Origin: Clavelina lepadiformis
Taxonomy: Eukaryota; Chordata; Ascidiacea; Aplousobranchia; Clavelinidae
Assembly (NCBI RefSeq): GCF_947623445.1
Contig: NC_135245.1
Location: 255,501 to 319,500, forward strand
DNA length: 64,000 nucleotides
Reading direction: 5' to 3'
Positions 25,829 through 35,931 of the stretch are shown in pieces. Every line of letters starts with the position of its first letter. Positions within the stretch are counted from its first letter, which is position 1. The notes beneath the pieces were generated by a model, which was not told the origin of the DNA, did no database searches, and worked only from the letters and a program-made list of their open reading frames with translations. The translations under genes were made by a program, and so were the position numbers.

Positions 25829-28178
25829 ATGTCTCAGCATCACTACCAAGCTGATGGCCACTCACAGGTGGGAATATTCCGTTCAATTCAGAGCTTTAAT
25901 TTCAACGCATTCAAGTATTTTTGTGTAGTACTGTGTGTTGTCATGGTGATTTACAGATTTAATTGAAATTTCAGGAAGTTTTAAAGAATTCATCCGAAAA
26001 TTTGAGCAACTCTTCGCTGGATGAGACGTCACAAGTCGAAGCGGACAAGCAGCTGATTAAAAGGTGAAATTTTGCAGCTGACATCTCGTACAGAGAATCC
26101 GCGTGAGTGAGATGATTGAATTGTATTTTGCAGCCATCCGTTGTTTGTTTTGTTGGAGTTGTTGTTTGAGAAATGTGAGCGGGCCACTCGCGGTGAAGAA
26201 AGTCCAACGTCGTCGTTGTACGATGAGGACATCCAGGAGTTTGTGAGGCGTCATGAAGCGTCAATGAGCCCGATATTCATCGACAATCCTGAAATTGACA
26301 ACCTGGTAAGAATTCACGCTCCAAATACATGAGGATGCTCGTGTCACTTGCGACTTGTTGTTGATTTCTGTGTTTTGTTGCAGATGATAAAAGCAATCCA
26401 GGTTCTACGAATTCATCTCCTTGAACTTGAAAAAGTTAATGAGCTTTGTAAAGATTTTTGTCAAAGGTAGCTTTTATGTTATTATAGCACTGAAGTTTCT
26501 ATTTACTCAGCATAGCTGTTGTATATGCTCCTCCAGGTACATCACCTGCTTGAAGGGGAAGATGCACAGCGAGAACCTCCTCAGATCCGACTCCGGCTAC
26601 TTCTCGGACCCAACCTCTCAGCACAACACTTTACATAATAATGTGAGTTAATAATAGATATAATAATAATTGGCAACTAGCACAGCGTTTTTATTTAGCT
26701 GGTTATCACTTCATATGTGCGTGTACTTGGAGACGAAGTTATGTTGCAGTTCCATTACTTTTTAACTTGACAGAATGCAAACCAGTGCTTGGCCAACACT
26801 CCTAATGCCAACGTCACTGTCAACCAACAGGGAGAAATCATCATGCAAAGTTGGTGGCATTTGTTTTCACTTTTCCTAGTAAAAGGACATGTTTTTGTTA
26901 TAGATGATTATGTTGGCACCGGCAAGCAACAAACGTGATAGCCCACACATCAGGGATTTGATGGGTGTATTAATTTTTCTTTTAATTATCATACAGCCTT
27001 GCCGGGAGCACAGATGTCACATGTTGCGTGTGAACAGAACTGTGCATGAAAATCTACTTTGATTAAAACACTCACTGTTTGTGTTTGAGTTGCTGGTGGC
27101 GCCATAATAGTTGTGTACTCATAGGTGGGATGTATCAGCAGTCAGTGGCACCAGAGGGCCAAATGTCTCATGAAAACAGCATTGATGGTTCAACCCCACT
27201 TTCTCAGGTTGGGGTATCTCCCCCTCCTTCCCAGGTAGTTAACATAATCTCCTTGTTGTGCTAGAATGTGCTCACTGTATGATGTGGTACATGTCTCTGG
27301 TTTCAGAATGTGCCGGGGATGTCGTCGGGTCATATCTACCACATGCCGCACTCGCAGCTCAATCCTGCCCATGACGACCTCAACAACAGGAAGACAAAAC
27401 GTGGCATCCTGCCGAAACATGCCACAGAAATCTTAAGATCGTGGTTGTTTTCCCACATCGTGGTGGGTGAGGGGTGGATACTGTTGAATATTTTCGTCGT
27501 AGTGCTGATAGCTTGTCATCTTTACTGGTATAAGATGATGTAATAATGCTTCAAACTTTATGACGCTGCAGCATCCCTACCCCACCGAGGATGAGAAGAG
27601 AAGCCTCGCCAACCAGACCTGTCTCACCCTGCTGCAAGTCAACAACTGGTACAATTGTTCGTGTCCCGTTCGATGCTGTGCTCGTGTAATAAGCTGTTTA
27701 TGTGAAGGTTCATCAATGCTCGGAGGAGGATCTTGCAGCCGATGTTGGATGCGAGCAACCACGATGCGGCCGGTGCCTCCACGAACAAGAGCAAGAAGAG
27801 CAAGATGCAGGTGAACCGATCCACCGACCGCTTCTGGCCCAACACCATCACATCGGGTGGCGCTAACGGCGCACAACTCAACGATGAAGGTTGGAACTTG
27901 CACTTTCCTCAAGAGATCATCTTAGTTTAGTCACGTGATTTTTAAACTTTTGTACAGATATCGTACCAGGCGATGGCGCTCAAGACATTGCCCCTAGCAG
28001 AGCATCGTGCGCCCAGGAATCTCATCAAAACTCAATTCCGCAGTTTCCTGAGGGCTACCATGGGAATTCCCCCGATGACATCCACCCCAACTCACCAAAT
28101 CGATTACATCACTATCCTCCCAATGATGTCACTATGACGTCATGTGCGCCTGTTCCACTAAGTATGGTGAACAATTAG
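25829..28178 (+). CDS. PKNOX1: TALE homeodomain transcription factor PKNOX/Prep
   Basis: Eleven coding exons fit, at 25829-25867, 25975-26063, 26134-26305, 26384-26466, 26537-26642, 26774-26849, about 27125-27235, 27307-27462, 27572-27648, 27708-27889 and 27958-28178. The MEIS/PKNOX N-terminal PBC-interaction domain is clear ([15 protein letters not shown], then [20 protein letters not shown] and [16 protein letters not shown]). The TALE homeodomain runs [18 protein letters not shown], then [16 protein letters not shown], then LLQVNNWF and [16 protein letters not shown], with the three-residue loop extension. Introns split the homeodomain after SHIV and inside the tryptophan codon of NNWF. 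The segment after the homeodomain, RFWPN, marks PKNOX rather than MEIS. These proteins act in the nucleus with PBX and HOX partners. The C-terminus lacks the long acidic tail of human PKNOX1. Confidence 0.93.
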
Positions 28179-28652
28179 GCGTCAGAGAAAGTTCATTTTT
28201 TTATTTTTGAAATATTTTTTACAAATCATTGAAATTTGGTGCAAAAGTATGAAGGAATTTTTTTGGGTTCTCTTGAGATTTCAGACGTGACAACGGCGAT
28301 TGTTGCGCTGTTGTTTTACCTTGTATGATGTCTATAGTGTACAATTCTCTCTATTCTGCACTTAACTCAGTGGTGCCACCTAAATACCATGGTGCTTAGT
28401 TGTGTTTTGAACTTTTTGTTATCTTTCCATTTCTCTGCAAATTTAAATCGATTTTGTGGAACTTCTTGTCTCTTTTATGACGTCATAATGAGAAATTGAC
28501 CTCGTATGCTTCAAAGTTAACGCACAAGGTCAAGTCCATCAACACATGTCAATACCGTTCAAACTACCAAGTTCAAAGAAGTCACGTGCTTGTCACGCTT
28601 CACAGAGCACAAATATTTCTCGATCTTATTTTTTCGATTTCTGTCAACTCTG

Positions 28653-28658
28653 AATAAA
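28653..28658 (+). promoter_or_regulatory. Probable polyadenylation signal of PKNOX
   Basis: AATAAA 475 bp downstream of the PKNOX stop codon, followed by a T-rich stretch. It also sits about 85 bp before the small ORF at 28744. Confidence 0.4.
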
Positions 28659-28743
28659 TTTTCTCTTTAAAAACAATTTCTTGTTTGGGAGAGACTGACG
28701 TCACGTAGGTTATTATGAAGTCAACAGTCACAAAGAAGCATGA

Positions 28744-29118
28744 ATGGACACGATGTCACTGACCGCAGGAATGGCGCCATCTTCAACACAGGCAAATCGC
28801 TTCACCTCCGCAGACAAAGAAAATCCTGCATTTTATGACGTTACACACCCTAAAACTAGCCAATCAGCATCACTCGATTACGTAAGTGCAATTAGACGTG
28901 TTTGGTCATCACTAGGGCAACCAGTATGGTTTGCCAGTTTTACCAGTTTGGTTGCCCTAGTCATCACATTCGTGGAAAGCATGTTGAGTAATCACGTGAC
29001 GCTACTTACCAAAAACATTCTCCAGTACAGTATTGGAAAATATTTTTCAATGAACGCATATTTCCAACATGTTACGCAGACAAACGTCACAGAGCCTCTC
29101 AAGAATGATCAACCATAA
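28744..29118 (+). CDS. Hypothetical 124-residue single-pass membrane protein
   Basis: An ATG-initiated uninterrupted ORF of 124 codons ending in TAA. It starts MDTMSLTAGMAPSSTQANR. Near residues 60-82 it has one hydrophobic segment (WFASFTSLVALVITFV), which could be a membrane span, and the rest is polar. No known family is recognised. It lies between the PKNOX polyadenylation signal and the first CHAC2 gene, on the same strand as both. It could be a small single-exon gene, an exon of something larger, or a chance ORF; length alone is not proof in this AT-rich DNA. Confidence 0.3.
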   Translation: MDTMSLTAGMAPSSTQANRFTSADKENPAFYDVTHPKTSQSASLDYVSAIRRVWSSLGQPVWFASFTSLVALVITFVESMLSNHVTLLTKNILQYSIGKYFSMNAYFQHVTQTNVTEPLKNDQP

Positions 29119-29672
29119 TCGCCGTCGTCACCTTTAAACAAACACAACATAATACTTAACGTACTTGTTCCCAACCGCCATAGTTGGCTTATAATGATAA
29201 ACCATTCGTCGCCATTTCCCTTTGTGACGTAGCGGCCAGCTGATGCAACAATTTATCAGGAACCATCGCGCTACTCGCTGTAGCGATTCCAACGACTGAT
29301 CGAAACTTTTTCTGATGAAATCGATTCTCATTCGCTGCGGCGCTTTATAAGAAGCAGAACAAAGAAAATCACTCAGAGTTGATAGTGACTGCCTAGGCTG
29401 TTGTGAGGTTTAAATGTTGTCAGGCGTAGTAAGTAACTAGTAACGTCATAAAGCGCTTTGTGTTCTCATGAATCGTAACAAGTTGCTGATGGGACTAATT
29501 TTAGTTGTTTTTTATTGCAGGTGGAGAAACAAAACCAGCCATGAATTAAGCTGCAATTGCATAGCTGCGTGCCCGTGTCTGCACTGGCTCACCGAGCCCT
29601 CTGCGCTGTCTCTTACCAAGATCAGCCCTACTGCTGCTGCTGAGCACTAGTGTCAATTAAACTTGGAGAAAT
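29119..29672. other. Upstream region of the first CHAC2 gene
   Basis: Contains no supported gene. A minus-strand ORF at 29134-29331 is open for 65 codons but matches nothing. An acceptor-like TTATTGCAG ends at 29520, so part of this stretch may be 5' UTR of CHAC2 joined by an intron or a spliced leader. This is inference. Confidence 0.35.
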
Positions 29673-30320
29673 ATGTGGGTGTTTGGCTATGGCTCCCTCA
29701 TGTGGAAGACGGGCTTTCCCGTCGAGGAAGAGGTCATAGGTTACGTGCCGGGGTTCAAACGAAGATTTTGGCAACTCAACACCTACCACAGGGGAGCCCC
29801 CGAAAAGGTGAGATCACGTGCTCGCAAACTTACAACAAAGTTTTAAATTGTGTGGCTTAAATTTGTGAACTTGGCCTATGATGTCATAATGCATCGTTTA
29901 ATACCGAATAACCGAATATTCTTTTCGCAGCCTGGTCGTTGCGCTACGATCGTCCAAGACCCCAAGCACAGAGTTTGGGGAGTCGCCTACAAAATACCTC
30001 GAGACAAAATTGAACAAGTCAAAGAAAATCTCGACGCAAGAGAAAAAGGTTACAAGAAAATTCAAGTCAATTTTTATCCCAGAGACAATCCGGAAATGTC
30101 GATCGTTATTACCTTGTACGTCGTCATCCCAGACAGTCCTTACTATGGCCCGGGGGATGAGAATGAAATTGCCCAAATCATCTACTCAGCTCAAGGCAAA
30201 TGTGGGAAAAATATTGAGTATCTGCTCAACACCGCCGAGTACGTGCGCAGGCACATTCCTGAGGATGACGACGGACACCTGTTCCTACTGGAGAACCTCG
30301 TCAAGCAAGCTGGCCTCTGA
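29673..30320 (+). CDS. CHAC2: Glutathione-specific gamma-glutamylcyclotransferase, CHAC2 (copy A)
   Basis: Two exons, 29673-29807 and 29931-30320, give 174 residues against 184 in human CHAC2. The protein starts [12 protein letters not shown], which carries the YGSL substrate-binding loop of the ChaC fold. [13 protein letters not shown] follows, and then LDAREKGY, where the glutamate corresponds to catalytic Glu83 of human CHAC2. The end ([21 protein letters not shown]) matches the family. CHAC2 is cytosolic and degrades glutathione to 5-oxoproline and Cys-Gly. The intron falls just before the conserved PGR, as in copy B at 34090. This is the left member of a duplicated CHAC2/NAA80 cassette and converges with NAA80 copy A. 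Confidence 0.93.
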
Positions 30321-31479
30321 TGACGTCACAAACAGGGTGAACGACTCAATTCGATGTAAAAAGAGAGATCGCCAAAATAGTAATTATTTTTTACCAATTT
30401 GTCGGAATTCGTGTTGTAAATGACGCACAAGCGCAGTAATAAAAGAATTTAAGATCACGTGATCTTCGTTCTGCGCAATTTATGTCAAACAGTACCATTA
30501 TGACGTAGATATAAATTTTGCAAGTCAGTGTTATATTGAAATCGGAGCAAGTCATGCCAAATTAATCAGAGCATTTGATTGTGACGTCAGGGCTAAACCA
30601 AGTGTCTACTATGACGTTTGAATAAAACAATGATGAAAGCGTTAAAGAATTAGGATTAACAATTGCAACGATTTATGACGCATATGAGTCATGGAATCAT
30701 TTTTATGAAAACTAAATGGTCGTGGGGTCGTTCATATTCTGTGTTCATTCTAATTTGCTGCAAAAGACCAAAAGTTGTCAAGAAATAAAAGTGCGCACGG
30801 TTTCAGCAAAAAAGCTTTTATTTTACTGCAACGTGACCTCACTGCAGGTCACAGGATTTTTCAACCAATGGCAACTTGTCATGTCGCAGTTGGAGGAGTT
30901 TCACTTCCAGGTGACGTCGGAACAGAAGTCGACAGACCGAGTTCACGTCGTAAAACAGTTGTGATGGCTGAGTGCATTTGGCTGTGGTGGAGCAAACAGT
31001 TAGAAAAATTTGGAACAATTTCTTGGAGTTTCAACTCTGGTCTGGTTTCAACTTTCTTTGCTTCCCTCTGTGAAGCTCGATATTTCTTTATCATGAATGC
31101 TGACAATTTTTGACTATTATTAAATTGTTACGAGTTACGTAAGTTATTTTATGAGATACAAACACAGTTTATCAAGTTAGTTTCAAAAACTCACCATAAA
31201 CTCAATGAAAAAAGCTTTGGTTGACCGCCAGTAACTGGCCCAACTATAGTCAGAAAATATTTCTCTAGTAATTATATTTTATTCCCGATCTAGACACGAG
31301 GTGGCAGCAGATGTAAGGCCGTGAGTTATCACAATATCTTTACCTGGTGGAATTCATGTAAATTATCTTTCAAGATCACTAAAGGGCGGAGGCATAATCT
31401 GAGGGCGGCAGCCGCTTTAATAAATTCCATTTTTCTTGTCCGAGGATTCTTCTTGCATCCTTCTGGATTCATGGATGAC
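30321..31479. other. Region between CHAC2 copy A and NAA80 copy A
   Basis: About 1.16 kb between convergent genes, holding their 3' UTRs. Overlapping ORFs of 68-112 codons occur on both strands around 30716-31113, but none resembles a known family or shows a consistent exon structure. A short stretch at about 31337-31370 resembles 35890-35925 downstream of NAA80 copy B, so duplicated sequence may extend a little past the stop codons. Confidence 0.4.
30438..30443 (+). promoter_or_regulatory. Probable polyadenylation signal of CHAC2 copy A
   Basis: AATAAA 117 bp after the stop codon of CHAC2 copy A, on the same strand. Confidence 0.45.
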
Positions 31480-32426
31480 TCAAATCTCTTTCCTCAGCCA
31501 GCACGTTTTCGAGATCTCGTCATTGGATGAAACTTGATGACTTTTAATCAATGGAGGTGGAGGAGGAATGATGTGGATTTTACTTTCATCTTCTGCTCTT
31601 GGCATCTTCTCATCAACTTCATTTGTGGATGTTGCGTGATTTACCGACTTCTGCAGCTGTAATGTTTGTATTAGAAAGTATACGACACTACAGTAAAGTT
31701 TTTTGAAATACAAAATCTATGAAACAACCCAAGACGTTTAAAACATATTCTTCGCATAACATCGTTATATTTCGATTCACGTTTAATCTCTACAAACAAT
31801 GCTGTCAAGTTCCAGAGCCAGAGTTATGAGACCCACCATTTCAAACTTGCTTTCAAGTGCATTTGACGAGCATTGTTGCACCGGGCTTGTCTCATAGAAA
31901 CCACATTTCTTGTAAAATAATTTCTTGTTTTCTGAGGACAAGCACAGAGACGTGAATCCCCTCTTCTTGGCATATTCCTCTGTGAGATGGAGCAGTTTCC
32001 TCCCAAGACCTTCTCCTCTTCGGTTGGGATCAATTATGACTGAAAGCAAGATGATGTCGATGAGAAATCAACATCGGAATCGAGTTATAAAAAGCTTCAT
32101 GTCAGCTTGCATCTTCATCATCTCCTCACCTGCTTTCAAACGTAAGCATTTCTCATCTCCGACCACTTGAGATAGCTCCACGTGACCGATGAATTCTTCT
32201 CCATCGAGCATCAGCAGGTTGCATGGGAAGTGATCGTTCGACCTTCCCACCTTTTTTAACCTGAAAGGTGGACAGCGTGATGACGTCAAAATTTAGCTTT
32301 AACCGACCCAGTGCAAGTCTATTATCACCTCTCGTCATAACTCCTCCTCCAATAAGAGTTGAGCAGGACGCAGCATTGATGAAGAAGATCAACCCGATCA
32401 TGCAGAGCCTCAAAGTGGATCGACAT
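31480..32426 (-). CDS. NAA80: Actin N-terminal acetyltransferase NAA80 (copy A)
   Basis: Four minus-strand exons (32426-32329, 32260-32130, 32039-31837, 31656-31480) keep frame at every junction and give 202 residues. The N-terminus (LHDRVDLLHQCCVLLNSYW) matches the helix before the GNAT fold in NAA80. FPCNLLMLDGEEFIGHVELS is the central sheet, and NRRGEGLG is the acetyl-CoA binding R/QxxGxG loop. The C-terminus contains IIPPPPPLIK and ends TCWLRKEI, matching the proline run and the conserved end of vertebrate NAA80. In vertebrates the proline run binds profilin and NAA80 acetylates the processed actin N-terminus in the cytosol. Human NAA80 is longer mainly in its disordered ends. The start is the first in-frame ATG after an upstream stop. 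Exon 3 and 4 DNA is nearly identical to copy B. Confidence 0.9.
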
Positions 32427-34089
32427 CAGCTCGACCAAGTAAATGTGCTCAGCTGTTGGCTGACTGTCTAATGCACGAGTCTAAGCTGCAACCATGAGAC
32501 TGGTGAATCGAACGATACCACACAGGCGTTGAAATCAAACGGACGGAATTACCATTTCCTTCCTTGTCATTTTGTAAACTGGCGTTTATTTGAGATGTTC
32601 GTCATTTCGCGATGTTTTATAATGGAGAGGAGATTATCATTAAGCCTTGTGTAATGAAGCTCTAGGTATGAGCCGGAACATAAAACGTCATTTCCAGCAT
32701 TCAGCCACCTCTTTTAAGCTTTTGTTTCCGGCAGAGTACCAGTAGCAGTGCCTTGAGGTAATTGTGAGTGAGGTAAGTGCCAATTGTGCGTGCAATTATG
32801 TAAAAAGAGATGAAATTGACTCTAATATTTTAAAATTTTTTATCTCCCGCCATGTCAGGTGCAAACAATGACGGCATTATTGACGAAACAATCATGAAGT
32901 CATAGCACGGTAGAGATGGGCCGATACGACGGCGAACATTAACATCGGTCGCCCGCATACAACATTGCCTATGAATACTGAAGATGTCAACGACTTTGGA
33001 AAGCGATAACAATCTTAGTCTGGTCGCTTTGCTAAAGTATACGTTCCATACAGACAACTTCTCTTACATTAAAGTCATTCATCTATGCAAGAAGTTTGGG
33101 CTCTTGACTGCGTTATAACCCCCCCTACAGTATATTCATATTTCTTTGAAACAAAACGAACTATATCGGTTGCGTCATCTTAAAAGCATAAAGTCTGCTG
33201 GTAGAATATTGAAAAAGTTTTATGGTTTGGCACTGATAGGAAAAAATTTGGGATTCGTTAATGTCGACCTTCTATAGAGTCGTGTTCCATGAAATTGCCG
33301 AATAAGTCGGTTTTATATTGCTGCCTGGGCACGTGACATATAGAAGTTTAGTCATCGTCGGTCAACTACAACGTGGTAACTTTAACAACAAAGAATTCTT
33401 CGTTGTGGTCCACGTCAGTTACAAAACAGTAAACAAAAGCTTCTTTACGTATATTGCTGTATAGTCTATTACGTTATAATGCAAAAGGAAATATTCAATT
33501 TCTTCAAAATAGTCATTTATACGCATTTGCATTACGTTGCAAATACTTCCGGTATGTTCGCTGTTTTTCAATGGTTTGCAAAGCTGCCATCACACAGCTA
33601 GGTTTAATATAGGTTGTAGTCATTCACTTGTTTTTGTCGTCTTATTGTTCACTTTTATCTGATTTAATAAACATTACAAGGCTTGGCAGCAAGTATTTTC
33701 AGAAAATAAGAATTGTCTTGTTAAAACAAAATTTTGAATTGAAATCTATAAGATTTTTAATTGGGGAGATACCGTCTGCACGTAAGGGAATTACCCGTGT
33801 GATAATTAATTGTTGGGTTTCACGCGAATGAGACAAAAAATGGCTTATTATTTTAAACACAAAAAGGACTCTGAAATAAATATAAATAATTAACGCCAAA
33901 AACAAGCGCGTCAGGATGACACGTATGTTGACACCTTCCGGCATTGTTCTGTGAATCGTGACATGACTCAGCATAAGCGAGGAAGTGTCACAGCAATCAT
34001 TTTATTAACTAGCTGATCGGGTTTAGGCTCACCTGATTTCTGGCAACTTATTCGCGACGGCAAAGCTTTAGTTACAACTGCATTGACAA
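32427..34089. other. Intergenic region between NAA80 copy A and CHAC2 copy B
   Basis: About 1.66 kb, AT-rich, lying between two divergent genes and so probably containing both promoters. ORFs at 33628-33831 (+) and 33699-33974 (-) overlap each other and resemble nothing. No transposon ends with target duplications were found. Confidence 0.45.
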
Positions 34090-35544
34090 ATGTGGGTTTT
34101 CGGTTACGGTTCATTGACGTGGAAGGTCGATTTCCCGTTCGAAGAAAGCCTTGTCGGTTACATCAAAGGCTACAAGCGAAGATTCTGGCAGCTCAGCACA
34201 GACCACAGAGGTCTCCCCGGGAAGGTGAGAAAAACTTAATTATGACGTGATACTACAAATCGAAAACAATTAACAAATATCCTTCAAGGCGCAATGTCTG
34301 AATGCGGAGGACAAACAAATAATATTTTAGTTTTTAGAGATTTAAATTCTCGGAAAAACGTGCAACGACCGAGCGTGTGTGGATCTTGCATGACAAAAGG
34401 GGTTACCTAAAATTTTGCCCAAACCTGATCTTAGGTTGAGGGCGGAGTCTTTTAATGCGCGTGGAATTACTAAAGGTCACAGTATTCTGGTGATCTTCTA
34501 GGCATAAAGAATTGTCTCTTAGTGCAGTGGTCGCTTTGCTGTGAAATTACTGGAATGACTAATTTTAGATTTCACTTCCAGTCAATAAATCACCATCAAT
34601 GCACCCAGCATATTTTAACCAGATATTTTCATGCTCAAAATCTTTTGAAAACCAGTTCAACACAATGAGTTGTAACTACTGGATAGTTGGCACGAAAAAA
34701 ATTATTTGAGACTTTGGCAACCGATCATTGGCTGTGTTGCTCAGATGGGTGTTCTTTGTTTATTATGTGGAAGGCTGCCATAACATCTTCCAACAAGAAA
34801 AGAACGAAATAGTGATAAAAATGTTTTCTAACAAGTGACTTAGGACTTTAACAAACGATGCCTAAAAACTTGACCAATTCGTGGCATTCCACTCAAGAAA
34901 GAATTTATCAATGGGACTGGACTCAATATGTGCAGTTTTGACTCAAGTAATTAAGCCAGAATAAAAAATTTGTGGCTGTCAACAGTAATGGCTTCTGTTG
35001 AAAACGACAACCGCCAACAAAGTATTTAGGCATTTCACGTATTTGGAATACCAATAGCTGTATCTTTAAAGCGATTAATGGACAGAATTATCTCATGAGA
35101 AAATAGGAGTGTTATTAATAACTGATTTTGCAAATTAATCTTTCACAGCCAGGGAGAGTGGCGACGTTGGTTCCAGCTGAAAGTGAAGAAGTTTGGGGAG
35201 TTGCTTACAGAATTGCCCAATCCGATGCTAGCCATGTGAGAGATCATCTCGAGTATCGAGAGAAAGAGGGATACAGTGCAGTTGAAGTCGTCTTCCACCC
35301 GAGGGAGAAAAAGAAAAGTTCATTTGCACTGATGCTTTATATTGGCGCGGCAGAAAACCCTTTCTACAAGCCGGCCGCTGATGATGAAATTGCCGAGGTT
35401 ATTTATAAGTCGACTGGCCTAAGTGGAAAAAATTCCGACTATCTGTTTAATTTGGCTGAGTATGTGAGGAGGAATATTCCAGAAGACAAAGACAAACATT
35501 TGTTCAAATTGGAGAAACTTGTGAAGAGGATGGTGTGTTTTTGA
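34090..35544 (+). CDS. CHAC2: Glutathione-specific gamma-glutamylcyclotransferase, CHAC2 (copy B)
   Basis: Two exons, 34090-34224 and 35149-35544, give 176 residues. The protein starts [19 protein letters not shown], with the YGSL loop and the family's [12 protein letters not shown]. The catalytic glutamate is in YREKEGY, and the end ([21 protein letters not shown]) is typical. First-exon residues agree with copy A at 31 of 45 positions by hand count, and the intron is in the same place, but here it is 924 bp instead of 123 bp. That marks an old tandem duplicate rather than a recent one. The enzyme cleaves cytosolic glutathione. All visible key residues are kept, so both copies look functional. 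It converges with NAA80 copy B, whose stop lies 388 bp away. Confidence 0.93.
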
Positions 35545-35718
35545 GGTTTCACTTGAGAAGAAAATACAACCATGGCCTGAATTGATTGCATGCACCAATA
35601 TATACAAATTGTTCCACTTTTAACATTTTGTGCTGTGAAACATCTTTATGCATTTGGGAGCAGCTTTATTTTATACTGTGAATATAAGTATGTATGATGT
35701 CTATCATGAAACTCAAAT

Positions 35719-35724
35719 AATAAA
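35719..35724 (+). promoter_or_regulatory. Probable polyadenylation signal of CHAC2 copy B
   Basis: AATAAA 175 bp after the CHAC2 copy B stop. A minus-strand AATAAA (TTTATT at 35665-35670) could serve NAA80 copy B; if both are used, the two convergent transcripts overlap tail to tail. Confidence 0.45.
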
Positions 35725-35931
35725 GCAACTGTTGGTTGAAATATGACCTTGTGTGGGTGCACGTCTTCATATTAAGGATAAATCCTGGCATGGTGCCAAC
35801 TCAGAGATGATTCCTCAGCACTGGTAACCAGGTCAACGAGGTCGTGTGCTTCCTCGCTTGCTATTTCTAATCCAGCGATACAAGAAGAAAGTTGCCTGGT
35901 GGAGTTTGTGGAAATTATCCTGCAAGATGAT

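Noticed and set aside
29134-29331. 65-codon minus-strand ORF upstream of CHAC2 copy A
   Set aside because: No ATG context, splice logic or family match was found. A different minus frame over the same DNA is equally open, so neither is favoured.
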